Below, in pieces: positions 5,446 to 13,312 of a DNA stretch of 20,538 nt. Location of the stretch: positions 1 through 20,538 of the forward strand of contig DGRE01000061.1 in assembly GCA_002389905.1 (NCBI GenBank), read 5' to 3'. Numbering within the stretch: the stretch's first letter is position 1; every line of letters starts with the position of its first letter. The DNA comes from Hungatella sp. UBA4396 (GTDB lineage: Bacteria; Bacillota; Clostridia; Lachnospirales; Lachnospiraceae). Under the pieces are notes generated by a model that was not told the origin of the DNA, did not search any database, and was given only the letters and a program-made list of their open reading frames with translations. The translations under genes were made by a program, and so were the position numbers.

Positions 5446-6341
5446 TACGTTTCATCAAATATATCCCGGAAATCGCAGTTATTCTTTAAAAAGACATCCA
5501 CCAAAAGAGGATCAAAGTGACTGCCTCTGCCCTGAGAGATGATCTCTATGCTCTTTTCATGACTGTAGCCTTCCTTATACACCCGCTTTGACCGCAAAGC
5601 ATCATACACATCCGATAAGGCCATAATTCTGGCTGATATGGGAATCTCCTCCCCTTTCAAGCCTCTTGGATACCCGCTTCCATCCCACTTTTCATGATGA
5701 CAGAGTGTGATTTCCATCCCTACCTTAATAAAAGCACTGCTGGAATCCTTTTTATCAATGCTGGAAAGAGTCTGGTACCCGATTGTGGTATGGGTTTTCA
5801 TGATCTCAAATTCCTCAGGCGTCAATTTTCCCGGCTTTAAGAGAATGGCATCCGGAATTCCCACCTTTCCAATATCATGAAGGGGGCTGGCCTGAGCGAT
5901 GCTCTCAATAAATCCGGAATCAATTTCCTCCTCATGGACTCCCATTTCCCAAAGCCTTTCCGCCATAAACCGACAGTAGCTGGAGGTTCTGACAATATGC
6001 TCTCCCGTCTCATCATCCCTTGACTCCGAAAGCTTTACAAGGGCATGAATGGTAGCCATCTGGGAAGCAGACACCTCCTTCACCTTTTTCCGGACCAGGT
6101 CTTCTAAGTGATGGTTGTATTCCTCCAGCTTTGCATCACGTTTTTCCAGCTCTCTGCCCTTTACCTCCAGCTCCCTTGACACTTCCACATACCGCTCCAT
6201 GATCTCTGAAACCAGTGCAGCCTGAATATGGTTATCCACTTGTTTTGCAAAATTCTCAAGCAGAAGCTTGATGTGTTCCTCTGTACCCGGATCCTCCAAT
6301 ATGATCTGGCTTCCCAGCATAATGGCATCCGCCCTTCTCAT
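5445..6341 (-). CDS. HD-GYP domain protein (probable c-di-GMP phosphodiesterase)
   Basis: A 298-aa cytosolic protein. Residues 1-50 are an uncharacterised N-terminal segment, residues 50-92 are a charged predicted coiled coil, and residues 95-290 are an HD-GYP domain. Key residues: E114-H115 in TGEH, the catalytic H155-D156 in LHDIGK, H215-H216-E217, the GYP-type loop D220-GSGYP, D244 in SDVYDAL, and GRGSHFDP at 271-278. All metal-binding residues expected for hydrolysis of cyclic dinucleotides are present. There is no response-regulator receiver domain. The ATG overlaps the TGA of the upstream di-iron ODP gene (ATGA), so the two are translated together; the ODP protein is probably the sensory input. 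Confidence 0.88.
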   Translation of the reverse strand: MRRADAIMLGSQIILEDPGTEEHIKLLLENFAKQVDNHIQAALVSEIMERYVEVSRELEVKGRELEKRDAKLEEYNHHLEDLVRKKVKEVSASQMATIHALVKLSESRDDETGEHIVRTSSYCRFMAERLWEMGVHEEEIDSGFIESIAQASPLHDIGKVGIPDAILLKPGKLTPEEFEIMKTHTTIGYQTLSSIDKKDSSSAFIKVGMEITLCHHEKWDGSGYPRGLKGEEIPISARIMALSDVYDALRSKRVYKEGYSHEKSIEIISQGRGSHFDPLLVDVFLKNNCDFRDIFDET

Positions 6342-7159
6342 GACCTTTCCTCCTTGAGAAAATAGTCGATTCCCACGTTCTCCAGTTCCTTCAGCCTCTT
6401 GATTACAGCCTTCTGAGCTTCTGGAGTGTCAAGAATGCTGCCGTGCTGGGGAGCGATCATGGAAATATCCAGTTCTTCTATCCGTTCCAGCGCATACCGC
6501 AGTGCTCTCTTCGACGGCATCGTCCGCTTGTGAAAATTCATGATCCCTTTGATCTGGCATAACCGCTGTGTCACAGGGCAGACCATCTCAGGCTCACAAT
6601 CCATGCAACGGCTGCCGATCAAGGTATACAAATCCCAGTCATGGTCATAGCTTCCAAAAATGTCGCTGCTGAATAATATTTTCGTCTTCGTATCGTATGT
6701 AACAAAGCTGCCCGGAGAGTGGGAATGAGGAGTCCGGATAAATTCCAGACGCCTGCCGTTTCCAAACTCATAATGAAAGCCCATTTGTTCAATGCACAGC
6801 TTAGGAGAACACATGGAATAATAATTGATAAAAATGTTATTTTCATAATGGGAAATGATTTTCAAATCCCTGCTGTTAATAAGGGTTTCAATATGAGGGA
6901 GGTTCCCGCATAAATCCGGATCATAGTGCTGGTAAATCAGGCGTTTGATCTGTCCCGGGATAGTTCCTGTCCGCATGACCTTTAACATGACTGTGCTGAA
7001 ATCCTCCCGGCTTCCGCTGTCGATGAGAACCGCCTCCCCGCCGTCAACAATCAAATAAGGATTGCAGTGAAGACCTGCGCGTTCATCAAAAAAGCCTACC
7101 CAATAGACCCCTTCCGCGATTTCCACATACTCCTTATAATTCAAATCCTGTTTATCCAT
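6338..7159 (-). CDS. ODP-type di-iron metallo-beta-lactamase-fold protein (putative O2 or NO sensor)
   Basis: A 273-aa protein with the flavodiiron/ODP variant of the metallo-beta-lactamase fold. Likely iron ligands: H78, D80 and D82 in QHYDPDLCGN, H145 or H147 in PHSHSPGS, D166 in SSDIFG, and H239 in PQHGS. It has no flavodoxin or rubredoxin domain, so it cannot be a complete flavodiiron reductase. Free-standing ODPs of this kind are known as oxygen-binding signalling proteins in Treponema. An unusual cluster C185, C188, C194, C201 follows the core and could bind a metal or Fe-S centre. The RBS AAGGAGA is nine bases before the ATG. The gene follows the Nim flavoprotein by 39 bases and overlaps the HD-GYP gene by 4. 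Confidence 0.82.
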   Translation of the reverse strand: MDKQDLNYKEYVEIAEGVYWVGFFDERAGLHCNPYLIVDGGEAVLIDSGSREDFSTVMLKVMRTGTIPGQIKRLIYQHYDPDLCGNLPHIETLINSRDLKIISHYENNIFINYYSMCSPKLCIEQMGFHYEFGNGRRLEFIRTPHSHSPGSFVTYDTKTKILFSSDIFGSYDHDWDLYTLIGSRCMDCEPEMVCPVTQRLCQIKGIMNFHKRTMPSKRALRYALERIEELDISMIAPQHGSILDTPEAQKAVIKRLKELENVGIDYFLKEERS

Positions 7160-7198
7160 CTGTATTCTCCTTCTGTATCTGACTGTAAAAAACCCGTA

Positions 7199-7693
7199 TT
7201 ATTTTTCCCGGGCGTGTTCTCTCACCAGTTCAATGGCCTCTTTCCCGGTCATATGCTCTATGGATAACTCCACCATAGTGACCCGTTTAAACTGTCCGTC
7301 GATTTCCTTTGAGAGCCCCTCCTGGCCAGGGGAATATTTCACTGCCAGTATTTCAAGAGTTTTTCTCTTTTCTTCCTCATCCTCAATTTTACGGGCCTTC
7401 CCAAAGGCGATTACACTCCTAAAATATGAGGTGTATTCCTCCGGGATCACACGGTCCTGATCGATCACACAAAAAGACACCTTGTCATTTCGTTCAATGG
7501 CATCCAGTTTGTGACCCTCTTTAGCACAGTGAAAATAAATTTTCGAGTCTTGATACACATAGCTGAGAGGAACGGCATAAGGGTAATCCTCATCTCCTGA
7601 TACGGCCAGCACTCCTGAAGTTCCCTTATTCAGTATTTTTATGCATTCCTCCTGGGCCAATTCCTGCTTTTTCCTACGCATTTCCCTGAACAT
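7199..7693 (-). CDS. pyridoxamine 5'-phosphate oxidase-like flavoprotein (Nim family)
   Basis: A 164-aa split-barrel FMN-binding protein. The family pattern is clear: MRRKKQEL near the start, GVLAVSGDEDYPYAVPLSYVY (27-47), and IYFHCAKEGHKLDAI (52-66) with H55 and H61. This class includes NimA-type 5-nitroimidazole reductases, but most chromosomal members have unknown natural substrates, so a resistance role should not be assumed. GGAGG lies 11 bases before the ATG at 7693; an internal ATG four codons later is less well placed. The gene is the upstream neighbour of the ODP and HD-GYP genes in one direction with a 39-base gap, so it probably heads or shares their operon. Confidence 0.88.
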   Translation of the reverse strand: MFREMRRKKQELAQEECIKILNKGTSGVLAVSGDEDYPYAVPLSYVYQDSKIYFHCAKEGHKLDAIERNDKVSFCVIDQDRVIPEEYTSYFRSVIAFGKARKIEDEEEKRKTLEILAVKYSPGQEGLSKEIDGQFKRVTMVELSIEHMTGKEAIELVREHAREK

Positions 7694-7834
7694 TTTAATA
7701 CGTTCCTCCTGATTTCTCCATTTTTCTTTTTACCGCACTTTCCCAAGCTCTTGCTGATCCACGGTTACAGCAAATGCTTTTTCTGTAAAATACTGCATTG
7801 TATGACATAATATAGCACATTTATCACCACAAGT
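7694..7834 (-). other. gap between the PEP-synthase-like and Nim genes
   Basis: The 141 bases between the two genes hold no hairpin terminator. A weak promoter candidate is visible on the minus strand: TAGACT, 17 bases, TATATT, around 7798-7840. Either readthrough from the large upstream gene or a separate promoter could express the Nim-ODP-HD-GYP group. Confidence 0.3.
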
Positions 7835-10396
7835 CTATTTTTTCTGCTCATCCTCAAAATAGCAGAGCACAGACTGGCTTACAATGTCAGAATGGAGCCA
7901 CATCCCCGGTGTGGCTGCCAGATACAGGGCCTGGCGCACCGTTAAATCACAGCCTTCCCACAGATCACCCTCCTCCTGCCCGGCAGGAAGCCGTTCCGGA
8001 TGAAACTCTCCTTCCTCACTTCCCCCGTGGACAGCAGCATAAAAGATCCCGGATTCCACCAGATCCTGAAAGAAATGGCTTCCAAAAGACAGTTCCGGCG
8101 TCATATCATGGTAAGCCACCTCACAGATGGCAGTCATACGGCTCAGCTCCGTAAAATGAACGGGAACACCCAGAGAAGGGGTGGTAGTACCCCAACGCCC
8201 GGGGCCGATGAGAAGCACCTGATACCCGCCCAGCTTCCGGTTGAGGCAGCCGATGGTTCTGGCAGCCTGATATTTCTCCCTCTCCGTCAAAGCCAGGTAT
8301 TCCTTTGGCTTGACCCAGATCACATAGTCAATGGAAACATGGATATTTCCGCCCATGAAATTCCCTGAGGTCTGTAAAAGAATCCGGTCATCATCCGGGG
8401 AGGATAAGGACACTGCCGCGCCAAGGCCTTTTGCCTGGAGAGGACGGCACTGCAAAAGATTGATCTTATATAGCCCGTCTTTTGTAAAATTAACGGCAAA
8501 TTCCACATCCACCGGATAGGCATAAGCCTGCTGCAGCTTAGATAAAATCCGGCGCATAACCTGAGGAAAGGTGCTTTTTCCAAGGAGTCCCGGAAAATCG
8601 GTGATCACCGGAGGAGCAGAAAGAGTCTGCCCCATCTCCCTCATGCGGCCTATAAGCTCCCGGTCCGGGCTGAAAAACAGGGTCTTGTCTGTTTTTAAAT
8701 CTCCTGTCGCAATCCGGTTGACAGGAACCACCTGCATCCGGTTTTCCCTTAAATTCAGCACGTCAGCCTTATGCTGGGAAAACTTTGCCTCATCCCCGTA
8801 ATTGACCGGAGGATTTTTTTCAGGCCTGTCCAGCGCTACGATTCTGGCATAATCCCCGGAAACCCGGTCCACCGCACGGGTGCCCAAACCAAATACCAGC
8901 CGCATCATACCGGCAGAAGGATCCATACCCTGCTCCCAAAGATATAAGTTGACAGAATTGGCAACCCCTGCAACATGGGGAAAGAATAAGTCCCCGTAGT
9001 GGTCCCCGGAAACTCTCTGCACCAAAACAGCCATCTGCTCGTCCTTATTCTCCAGCCCCCGGTCCAAGCGGTAACGGAGGGCATTTTCATTCATAGTACT
9101 GGCATAAACCCGGCGTACCGCCTGTTCAAATTCCCGGCACCGTTCCTCAGGGGAGCCCTGGTTGGCACAAAAAACGCTCTCGTATTTTCCCGCAAAGGCG
9201 TTGCCGTAATTGTCCTCCTGCAAGGAACTGGAACGCACAATAATAGGCGATTGACCGAAATACTCCAGCATCTGCATAAACTGTTCCCGTATATTTTCCG
9301 GAAATTTCCCCTGCAGCAGCTTTTCCTGAAGAGCCCCGGCCAGGGAGAAATAGCCCTCGGGCGTTTTCTGCTTCATGCGGAGATTCCAGCACTTATTCTG
9401 CACAATATAAGTATAAAAAACATCTGAGCCCAGATAATAGGAATCATGAGGCTCCATCTGCTCATGGAGCGTATCAGGCGCATCGTTTTCCAGAATACGG
9501 CGGGCCAGAAGAAATCCCACGCTCTTTCCGCCAATGTAGCCGGTTCCGATTTCCCTGGAAGCCACATACAAAAGGTCTGTCAGGGTGAAATACCGGACCG
9601 CCAGCTTCGCAATGGCATTTTCCCTTACCATGATCAGGCTGATGAGCAGGTTTTTCATCTGCTCCTGTTCCCTGGGCCCTCCCATTAAAGCGGCTCTTGC
9701 CCGGTCCAGAGTACTTTCCCAGAAATCCTGGGCCTGCTTGGGCCGCCACTGGCCGGAAAATAATGTGGCCGCCTCTGCGCTGGCCGTAACCGAAACCGCT
9801 CTGTCCCCGTCGATTAAATGAGGGAAAAACATGGTGGGCGAATACCGCTCCCATACCTTTAGAGGATGAATATAAGTCTTTCCTGAAATGCGGTATAAAT
9901 CCAGCAAAAGCTGGGTTGTCTCCCTGATCCGGGCAATGGTGTTGTAAGTGTGTGTCCCCCGCATCAGAGCAAAATATGCCACTGTATTGAGCTTATAAAG
10001 AAGGGGGCAGGTAACGCGGAAGAAATTGCCCACCATTAAGTCGGAATACCAGTGCTCCAGCAAGTCGCTGAGACAGTCGAACACATAAAAGACCTGGGTT
10101 CCCTCCTCCTCAATAATCTGATGCACCCTTGTGGCAAAATCCTCGAATCCTTTTGACGCATCGAGAACATACAAACGGTCTGTTTCCTCTTCCTCCAGCA
10201 AAGGCAGATGACTGCCGAACCGTATATAGATCAGGCGCCTGTTATCCTGTCTGGCCTGGCGGACATAGGGAGTTACAACTCTTTGATATTCGGATAAGGT
10301 ATTCACCTGCCAGACCACGTTATCCCCTAGCCGCAGCATGTCAATCACCTGGTCCAGACCGGAAATCCCCGTACTGGCACGATTGTTAATAGGCAT
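7835..10396 (-). CDS. PEP-synthase-like protein: degenerate KaiC-like N-terminus plus PPDK nucleotide-binding domain
   Basis: An 853-aa protein. The first 230 or so residues look RecA/KaiC-like (TGISGLDQVIDMLRLGDNVVWQV, then YVFDCLSDLLEHW), but the Walker A lysine motif is missing. From about residue 325 (YIGGKSVGF) it follows the ATP-binding domain of PEP synthase/pyruvate phosphate dikinase, including IIVRSSSLQEDNYGNAFAGK and VDVEFAVN...INLLQCRPLQ. The tail has PGRWGTTTPSLGVPV and FGSHFFQDL, typical of this uncharacterised group. There is no phosphohistidine swivelling domain and no PEP-binding barrel, so it cannot be a normal PEP synthase. The start at 10394-10396 is chosen from AAGGAGG six bases upstream; a longer frame to 10519 would include the promoter. 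Confidence 0.8.
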   Translation of the reverse strand: MPINNRASTGISGLDQVIDMLRLGDNVVWQVNTLSEYQRVVTPYVRQARQDNRRLIYIRFGSHLPLLEEEETDRLYVLDASKGFEDFATRVHQIIEEEGTQVFYVFDCLSDLLEHWYSDLMVGNFFRVTCPLLYKLNTVAYFALMRGTHTYNTIARIRETTQLLLDLYRISGKTYIHPLKVWERYSPTMFFPHLIDGDRAVSVTASAEAATLFSGQWRPKQAQDFWESTLDRARAALMGGPREQEQMKNLLISLIMVRENAIAKLAVRYFTLTDLLYVASREIGTGYIGGKSVGFLLARRILENDAPDTLHEQMEPHDSYYLGSDVFYTYIVQNKCWNLRMKQKTPEGYFSLAGALQEKLLQGKFPENIREQFMQMLEYFGQSPIIVRSSSLQEDNYGNAFAGKYESVFCANQGSPEERCREFEQAVRRVYASTMNENALRYRLDRGLENKDEQMAVLVQRVSGDHYGDLFFPHVAGVANSVNLYLWEQGMDPSAGMMRLVFGLGTRAVDRVSGDYARIVALDRPEKNPPVNYGDEAKFSQHKADVLNLRENRMQVVPVNRIATGDLKTDKTLFFSPDRELIGRMREMGQTLSAPPVITDFPGLLGKSTFPQVMRRILSKLQQAYAYPVDVEFAVNFTKDGLYKINLLQCRPLQAKGLGAAVSLSSPDDDRILLQTSGNFMGGNIHVSIDYVIWVKPKEYLALTEREKYQAARTIGCLNRKLGGYQVLLIGPGRWGTTTPSLGVPVHFTELSRMTAICEVAYHDMTPELSFGSHFFQDLVESGIFYAAVHGGSEEGEFHPERLPAGQEEGDLWEGCDLTVRQALYLAATPGMWLHSDIVSQSVLCYFEDEQKK

Positions 10397-10417
10397 ATTG
10401 ATCCTCCTTCTTCCTAT

Positions 10418-10454
10418 ATAAAAAGGCATTCTTCCTCTGTGGAAAAACGCCTTT
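10418..10454 (-). promoter_or_regulatory. terminator-like hairpin in the leader of the PEP-synthase-like gene
   Basis: On the minus strand a 14-nt arm starting AAAGGCGTTTTTCC (10441-10454) pairs with GGAAGAATGCCTTT (10422-10435), with two G-U pairs and a 5-base loop, and is followed by TTTTTATATA. It begins about ten bases after the predicted transcription start and ends before the RBS. It could be an attenuator or an mRNA-stabilising 5' stem. Confidence 0.6.
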
Positions 10455-10469
10455 GTTTTCTTAAGTTTA

Positions 10470-10498
10470 AGTATAGCTTTTACCGGTGTAAAATGCAA
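10470..10498 (-). promoter_or_regulatory. promoter of the PEP-synthase-like gene
   Basis: On the minus strand TTGCAT (10493-10498), a 17-base spacer and TATACT (10470-10475). Confidence 0.75.
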
Positions 10499-10522
10499 AA
10501 CATTTTTAAAAAAAGTCAAGTG

Positions 10523-10551
10523 TTGAATTTGTTTTGTATATCATGTATAAT
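10523..10551 (+). promoter_or_regulatory. promoter of the PiT phosphate transporter operon
   Basis: TTGAAT (10523-10528), a 17-base spacer and a perfect TATAAT (10546-10551). It is divergent from, and 24 bases away from, the promoter of the PEP-synthase-like gene. Confidence 0.75.
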
Positions 10552-10618
10552 GCTATAGAATATGCACGAAACACAGTGCTATTTGTCGAACTCAATAAAA
10601 TACAGAGGAGAACGATGG

Positions 10619-11668
10619 ATGATCGACTTTACAAGTTTTATATCCCAACTTATGGAAAATCCGGCTCTGCTGATTACGGTAATCCTGACCCTGGCAGTTG
10701 TTCTGGTAAACGGCTGGACAGATGCTCCAAACGCCATAGCAACGGCTATTTCCACAAGGGCCATGAAACCCCGTCCCGCTATTCTTATGGCTGCGGTTTT
10801 TAATTTCCTTGGAATTCTGGTCATGACTGCCGTTAATAAAACAGTAGCTCAAACCATATACAATATGGTTGACTTTGGAAGCAATGCCCACGATGCCCTC
10901 ATTGCTCTGTGCGCTGCCATGGTGGCGATTGTACTCTGGGCTGTGGCTGCTTGGCTCTTTGGCATTCCCACCAGCGAAAGTCATGCCTTAATTGCCGGAC
11001 TTACAGGTGCTGCCATTGCCATGCACGGCGGATTTTCTGGAGTCAACGGAGGCGAATGGGTCAAGGTTCTGTACGGACTGGTGCTTTCCACTTTCCTCGG
11101 CTTTGGCATGGGCTTTGCAGTAGTCAGACTGGTCGAAGCCATTTTCCGCAAAAAGGACCGGAGAAAAAGCACCTCTTTTTTCAAAAAGGCTCAGATCGGG
11201 GGAGCGGCTGCCATGGCTTTCATGCACGGCGCCCAGGACGGACAGAAATTTATGGGAGTGTTTTTGCTGGGTATGGCTCTTGCCAAAGGACAAGCTAACA
11301 CCACTTCCTTTGAAATCCCCTTCTGGCTCATCCTGCTGTGTTCCGTCACCATGGGACTTGGCACCTCCATCGGCGGCTACCGCATTATCAAAGCCGTTGG
11401 CATGGATATGGTAAAGCTGGAAACCTACCAGGGATTTTCTGCTGACATTGCCGGAGCAGGCTGCCTTTTAATTTCCTCTCTTTCCGGTATACCTGTATCT
11501 ACCACACATACAAAAACCACTGCCATCATGGGCGTGGGCGCGGCTCACCGTTTGCGCAGCGTGGACTGGAGTGTGGTTGGCGAGATGATTCTTACCTGGG
11601 TGCTGACCTTCCCGGGATGCGGTTTCATCGGATTTATTATGGCAAAGCTTTTCATAGCTGTGCTGTAA
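10619..11668 (+). CDS. PiT-family inorganic phosphate transporter
   Basis: A 349-aa membrane protein of the low-affinity phosphate:cation symporter family. The two inverted-repeat signatures are present: NGWTDAPNAIATAISTRA near the N-terminus and SGIPVSTTHTKTTAIMGVGAA near the C-terminus, with GAQDGQKFMG in the central part. The start is the ATG at 10619, eight bases after GAGGAG. An out-of-frame ATG four bases earlier and an in-frame extension to 10562 are rejected. It has its own promoter and is followed after 28 bases by its usual partner, a DUF47/PhoU-like protein. Confidence 0.93.
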   Translation: MIDFTSFISQLMENPALLITVILTLAVVLVNGWTDAPNAIATAISTRAMKPRPAILMAAVFNFLGILVMTAVNKTVAQTIYNMVDFGSNAHDALIALCAAMVAIVLWAVAAWLFGIPTSESHALIAGLTGAAIAMHGGFSGVNGGEWVKVLYGLVLSTFLGFGMGFAVVRLVEAIFRKKDRRKSTSFFKKAQIGGAAAMAFMHGAQDGQKFMGVFLLGMALAKGQANTTSFEIPFWLILLCSVTMGLGTSIGGYRIIKAVGMDMVKLETYQGFSADIAGAGCLLISSLSGIPVSTTHTKTTAIMGVGAAHRLRSVDWSVVGEMILTWVLTFPGCGFIGFIMAKLFIAVL

Positions 11669-11696
11669 CAACGAACTTGTAAAGGACGAATACGAT

Positions 11697-12317
11697 ATGA
11701 AGAAGAAGCAGAACCCTTATTTCAATGATTTCATTGCCATGGTAAGCTTTTCCTGCCAGGCAGCAGAGCATTTGCAGGCAGTATTAAAAAATTACAATCC
11801 TGAGACATTATCTGACCAGAGAATGGCAATGCACAATATTGAGCATGCAGAGGACGAATTAAAGCACAACATGATGCAGCGTTTGTCCAAGGAATTCGTA
11901 ACTCCCATTGACAGAGAGGACATCATTCTCATTGCCAACCAGCTTGACAATGTAACCGATAAAATTGACGATATCCTCATCCGTATGTACATGTATAACA
12001 TCAAGGAAATCCGCCCGGAAACCCTGGCATTTTCCGATGTAATTCTCCGCTGCTGCCAGGCACTGCAAAAGACAGTTGAAGAATTCCCTAACTTCCACAA
12101 ATCCACCACTCTGATTCAGAATATTATTGAAGTGAACACCATGGAAGAAGAAGGCGATTCCATCTATATAAGCGCTGTCCGCAAGCTTTACGAGGAAGAA
12201 AGCGATCCCATAAGAGTTGCTGTCTGGAGCGAATTATTTGACCGCCTGGAGGATTGCTGCGATGCCTGTGAGGACGTGGCTGATGCAATGGAAACCATTG
12301 TCATGAAGAATTCTTAA
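11697..12317 (+). CDS. DUF47/PhoU-like phosphate transport accessory protein
   Basis: A 206-aa all-helical cytosolic protein of the DUF47 (PhoU-like, YkaA-type) family. Family features include the acidic/His-rich pattern in MHNIEHAEDELKHNMM, DREDIILIANQLDNVTDKIDD in the middle, and EEEGDSIY...LYEEESDPIRV...LFDRLEDCCDACEDVADAMETIVMK at the end, which provides the E/DxxxD metal-cluster motifs. These proteins are nearly always paired with PiT transporters and are thought to regulate them. The RBS is AAAGGA about ten bases before the ATG. It ends at a strong terminator. Confidence 0.92.
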   Translation: MKKKQNPYFNDFIAMVSFSCQAAEHLQAVLKNYNPETLSDQRMAMHNIEHAEDELKHNMMQRLSKEFVTPIDREDIILIANQLDNVTDKIDDILIRMYMYNIKEIRPETLAFSDVILRCCQALQKTVEEFPNFHKSTTLIQNIIEVNTMEEEGDSIYISAVRKLYEEESDPIRVAVWSELFDRLEDCCDACEDVADAMETIVMKNS

Positions 12318-12331
12318 CACCATTGATTTTA

Positions 12332-12370
12332 AGCCTGCCTACGGTCACAATCCGCAGCAGGCTCTTTTTT
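12332..12370 (+). terminator. intrinsic terminator after the phosphate transport operon
   Basis: AGCCTGC (12332-12338) pairs with GCAGGCT (12357-12363), followed by CTTTTTT. Only 28 bases separate its T run from the yaaA start, so yaaA may depend on partial readthrough. Confidence 0.75.
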
Positions 12371-12398
12371 ACGCCTGATAGAGAAACAGGAGGATACT

Positions 12399-13148
12399 AT
12401 GAGAATTATCATATCTCCCGCAAAGAAAATGAACCAAGACACCGACATCCTGGAGGCTGGCAGCCTGCCTCAGTTCCTGCCGGAAACCGAGATAATCAAG
12501 CAACGCCTTCAGGGAATGGACCCTCAAGCGCTGCAGGTCTTATGGGGATGCAACGATTCCATCACCTCACAGAATGTAAACCGTCTGAAAAAAATGGACT
12601 TACATAACAGCTTAACTCCCGCCCTTCTGGCTTACGAGGGCATTCAGTACCAGTACATGGCCCCCGGCGTATTTGAGGATGGCCACTTTGATTTCATCAG
12701 CCGCCATCTGCGCATTCTGTCCGGATTCTATGGACTCCTCCGTCCCTTTGACGGTGTGACTCCCTACCGGCTGGAAATGCAGGCCAGACTGTCCATAAAC
12801 GGCTGTAAAGATTTATATGCCTATTGGGGAGATAAGCCGGCCAGGCAGCTTTTGGAAGAAACCGGCTTCATCCTTAACTTAGCCTCTAAGGAATACAGCA
12901 AGGCAATAACCCCTTACCTGCCGGGAACCACCCGTTTTCTCACCTGTACCTTCGGGGAATTGAGGGAAGGAAAAGTAGTGGAAAAAGGAACCCTGTGCAA
13001 GATGGCAAGGGGACAGATGGTGCGGTTTCTGGCGGAACACAGTATCACAGTTCCGGAGAAAATAAAGTCCTTTGATCAGCTTGGGTATGTTTTTTCAAAG
13101 AAGCATTCCACTGAAAATAACTTTGTTTTTATTAAGAATAAAACGTAA
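12399..13148 (+). CDS. yaaA: YaaA family peroxide stress protein (DUF328)
   Basis: A 249-aa cytosolic protein, the usual length for YaaA. Family signatures run along the whole chain: MRIIISPAKKM at the start, LLAYEGIQYQYM (73-84), LRILSGFYGLLRPFDGVTPYRLEMQ (104-128), LYAYWGD, NLASKEYSKAI, and GQMVRFLAE near the end. In E. coli YaaA lowers free iron and limits DNA damage during hydrogen peroxide stress, and it binds DNA. AGGAGG lies five bases before the ATG. No promoter is visible in the short gap after the upstream terminator. Its role fits the catalase and di-iron proteins elsewhere in the window. Confidence 0.92.
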   Translation: MRIIISPAKKMNQDTDILEAGSLPQFLPETEIIKQRLQGMDPQALQVLWGCNDSITSQNVNRLKKMDLHNSLTPALLAYEGIQYQYMAPGVFEDGHFDFISRHLRILSGFYGLLRPFDGVTPYRLEMQARLSINGCKDLYAYWGDKPARQLLEETGFILNLASKEYSKAITPYLPGTTRFLTCTFGELREGKVVEKGTLCKMARGQMVRFLAEHSITVPEKIKSFDQLGYVFSKKHSTENNFVFIKNKT

Positions 13149-13174
13149 ATACATAGAAAATCCAGATAAAAATT

Positions 13175-13269
13175 GGGCTGTTGCAAAATGAATGTTTCAT
13201 ACAAGATATTGGCGCTGGCAAGCAGCCAGGAACCGTATCTTGTTGAACCTTTACATTTTGCAACAGCCC
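13175..13269. repeat. 95-bp palindromic element with 16-bp perfect ends
   Basis: GGGCTGTTGCAAAATG (13175-13190) is the exact reverse complement of 13254-13269. Inside are further nested arms: ACAAGATA (13201-13208) with TATCTTGT (13236-13243), and CTGGC (13215-13219) with GCCAG (13225-13229). The end sequence recalls terminal repeats of some insertion sequences (the IS6 group has CTGTTGCAAA), suggesting a MITE-like relic. On the minus strand it is followed by AATTTTTATC, so it may also terminate the DUF438 transcript. It lies between convergent genes; no transposase or clear target duplication is seen. Confidence 0.7.
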
Positions 13270-13312
13270 TTGATCTTTTATGATCAGAATGTTACAGCAT
13301 CTTCCTAAAACT

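Noticed and set aside
10397..10519. A 41-residue N-terminal extension of the PEP-synthase-like protein
   Set aside because: It covers the -35, -10 and leader hairpin; the internal ATG has AAGGAGG.
13175..13269. A complete insertion sequence
   Set aside because: It is only 95 bp long, has no transposase, and no target duplication is evident.
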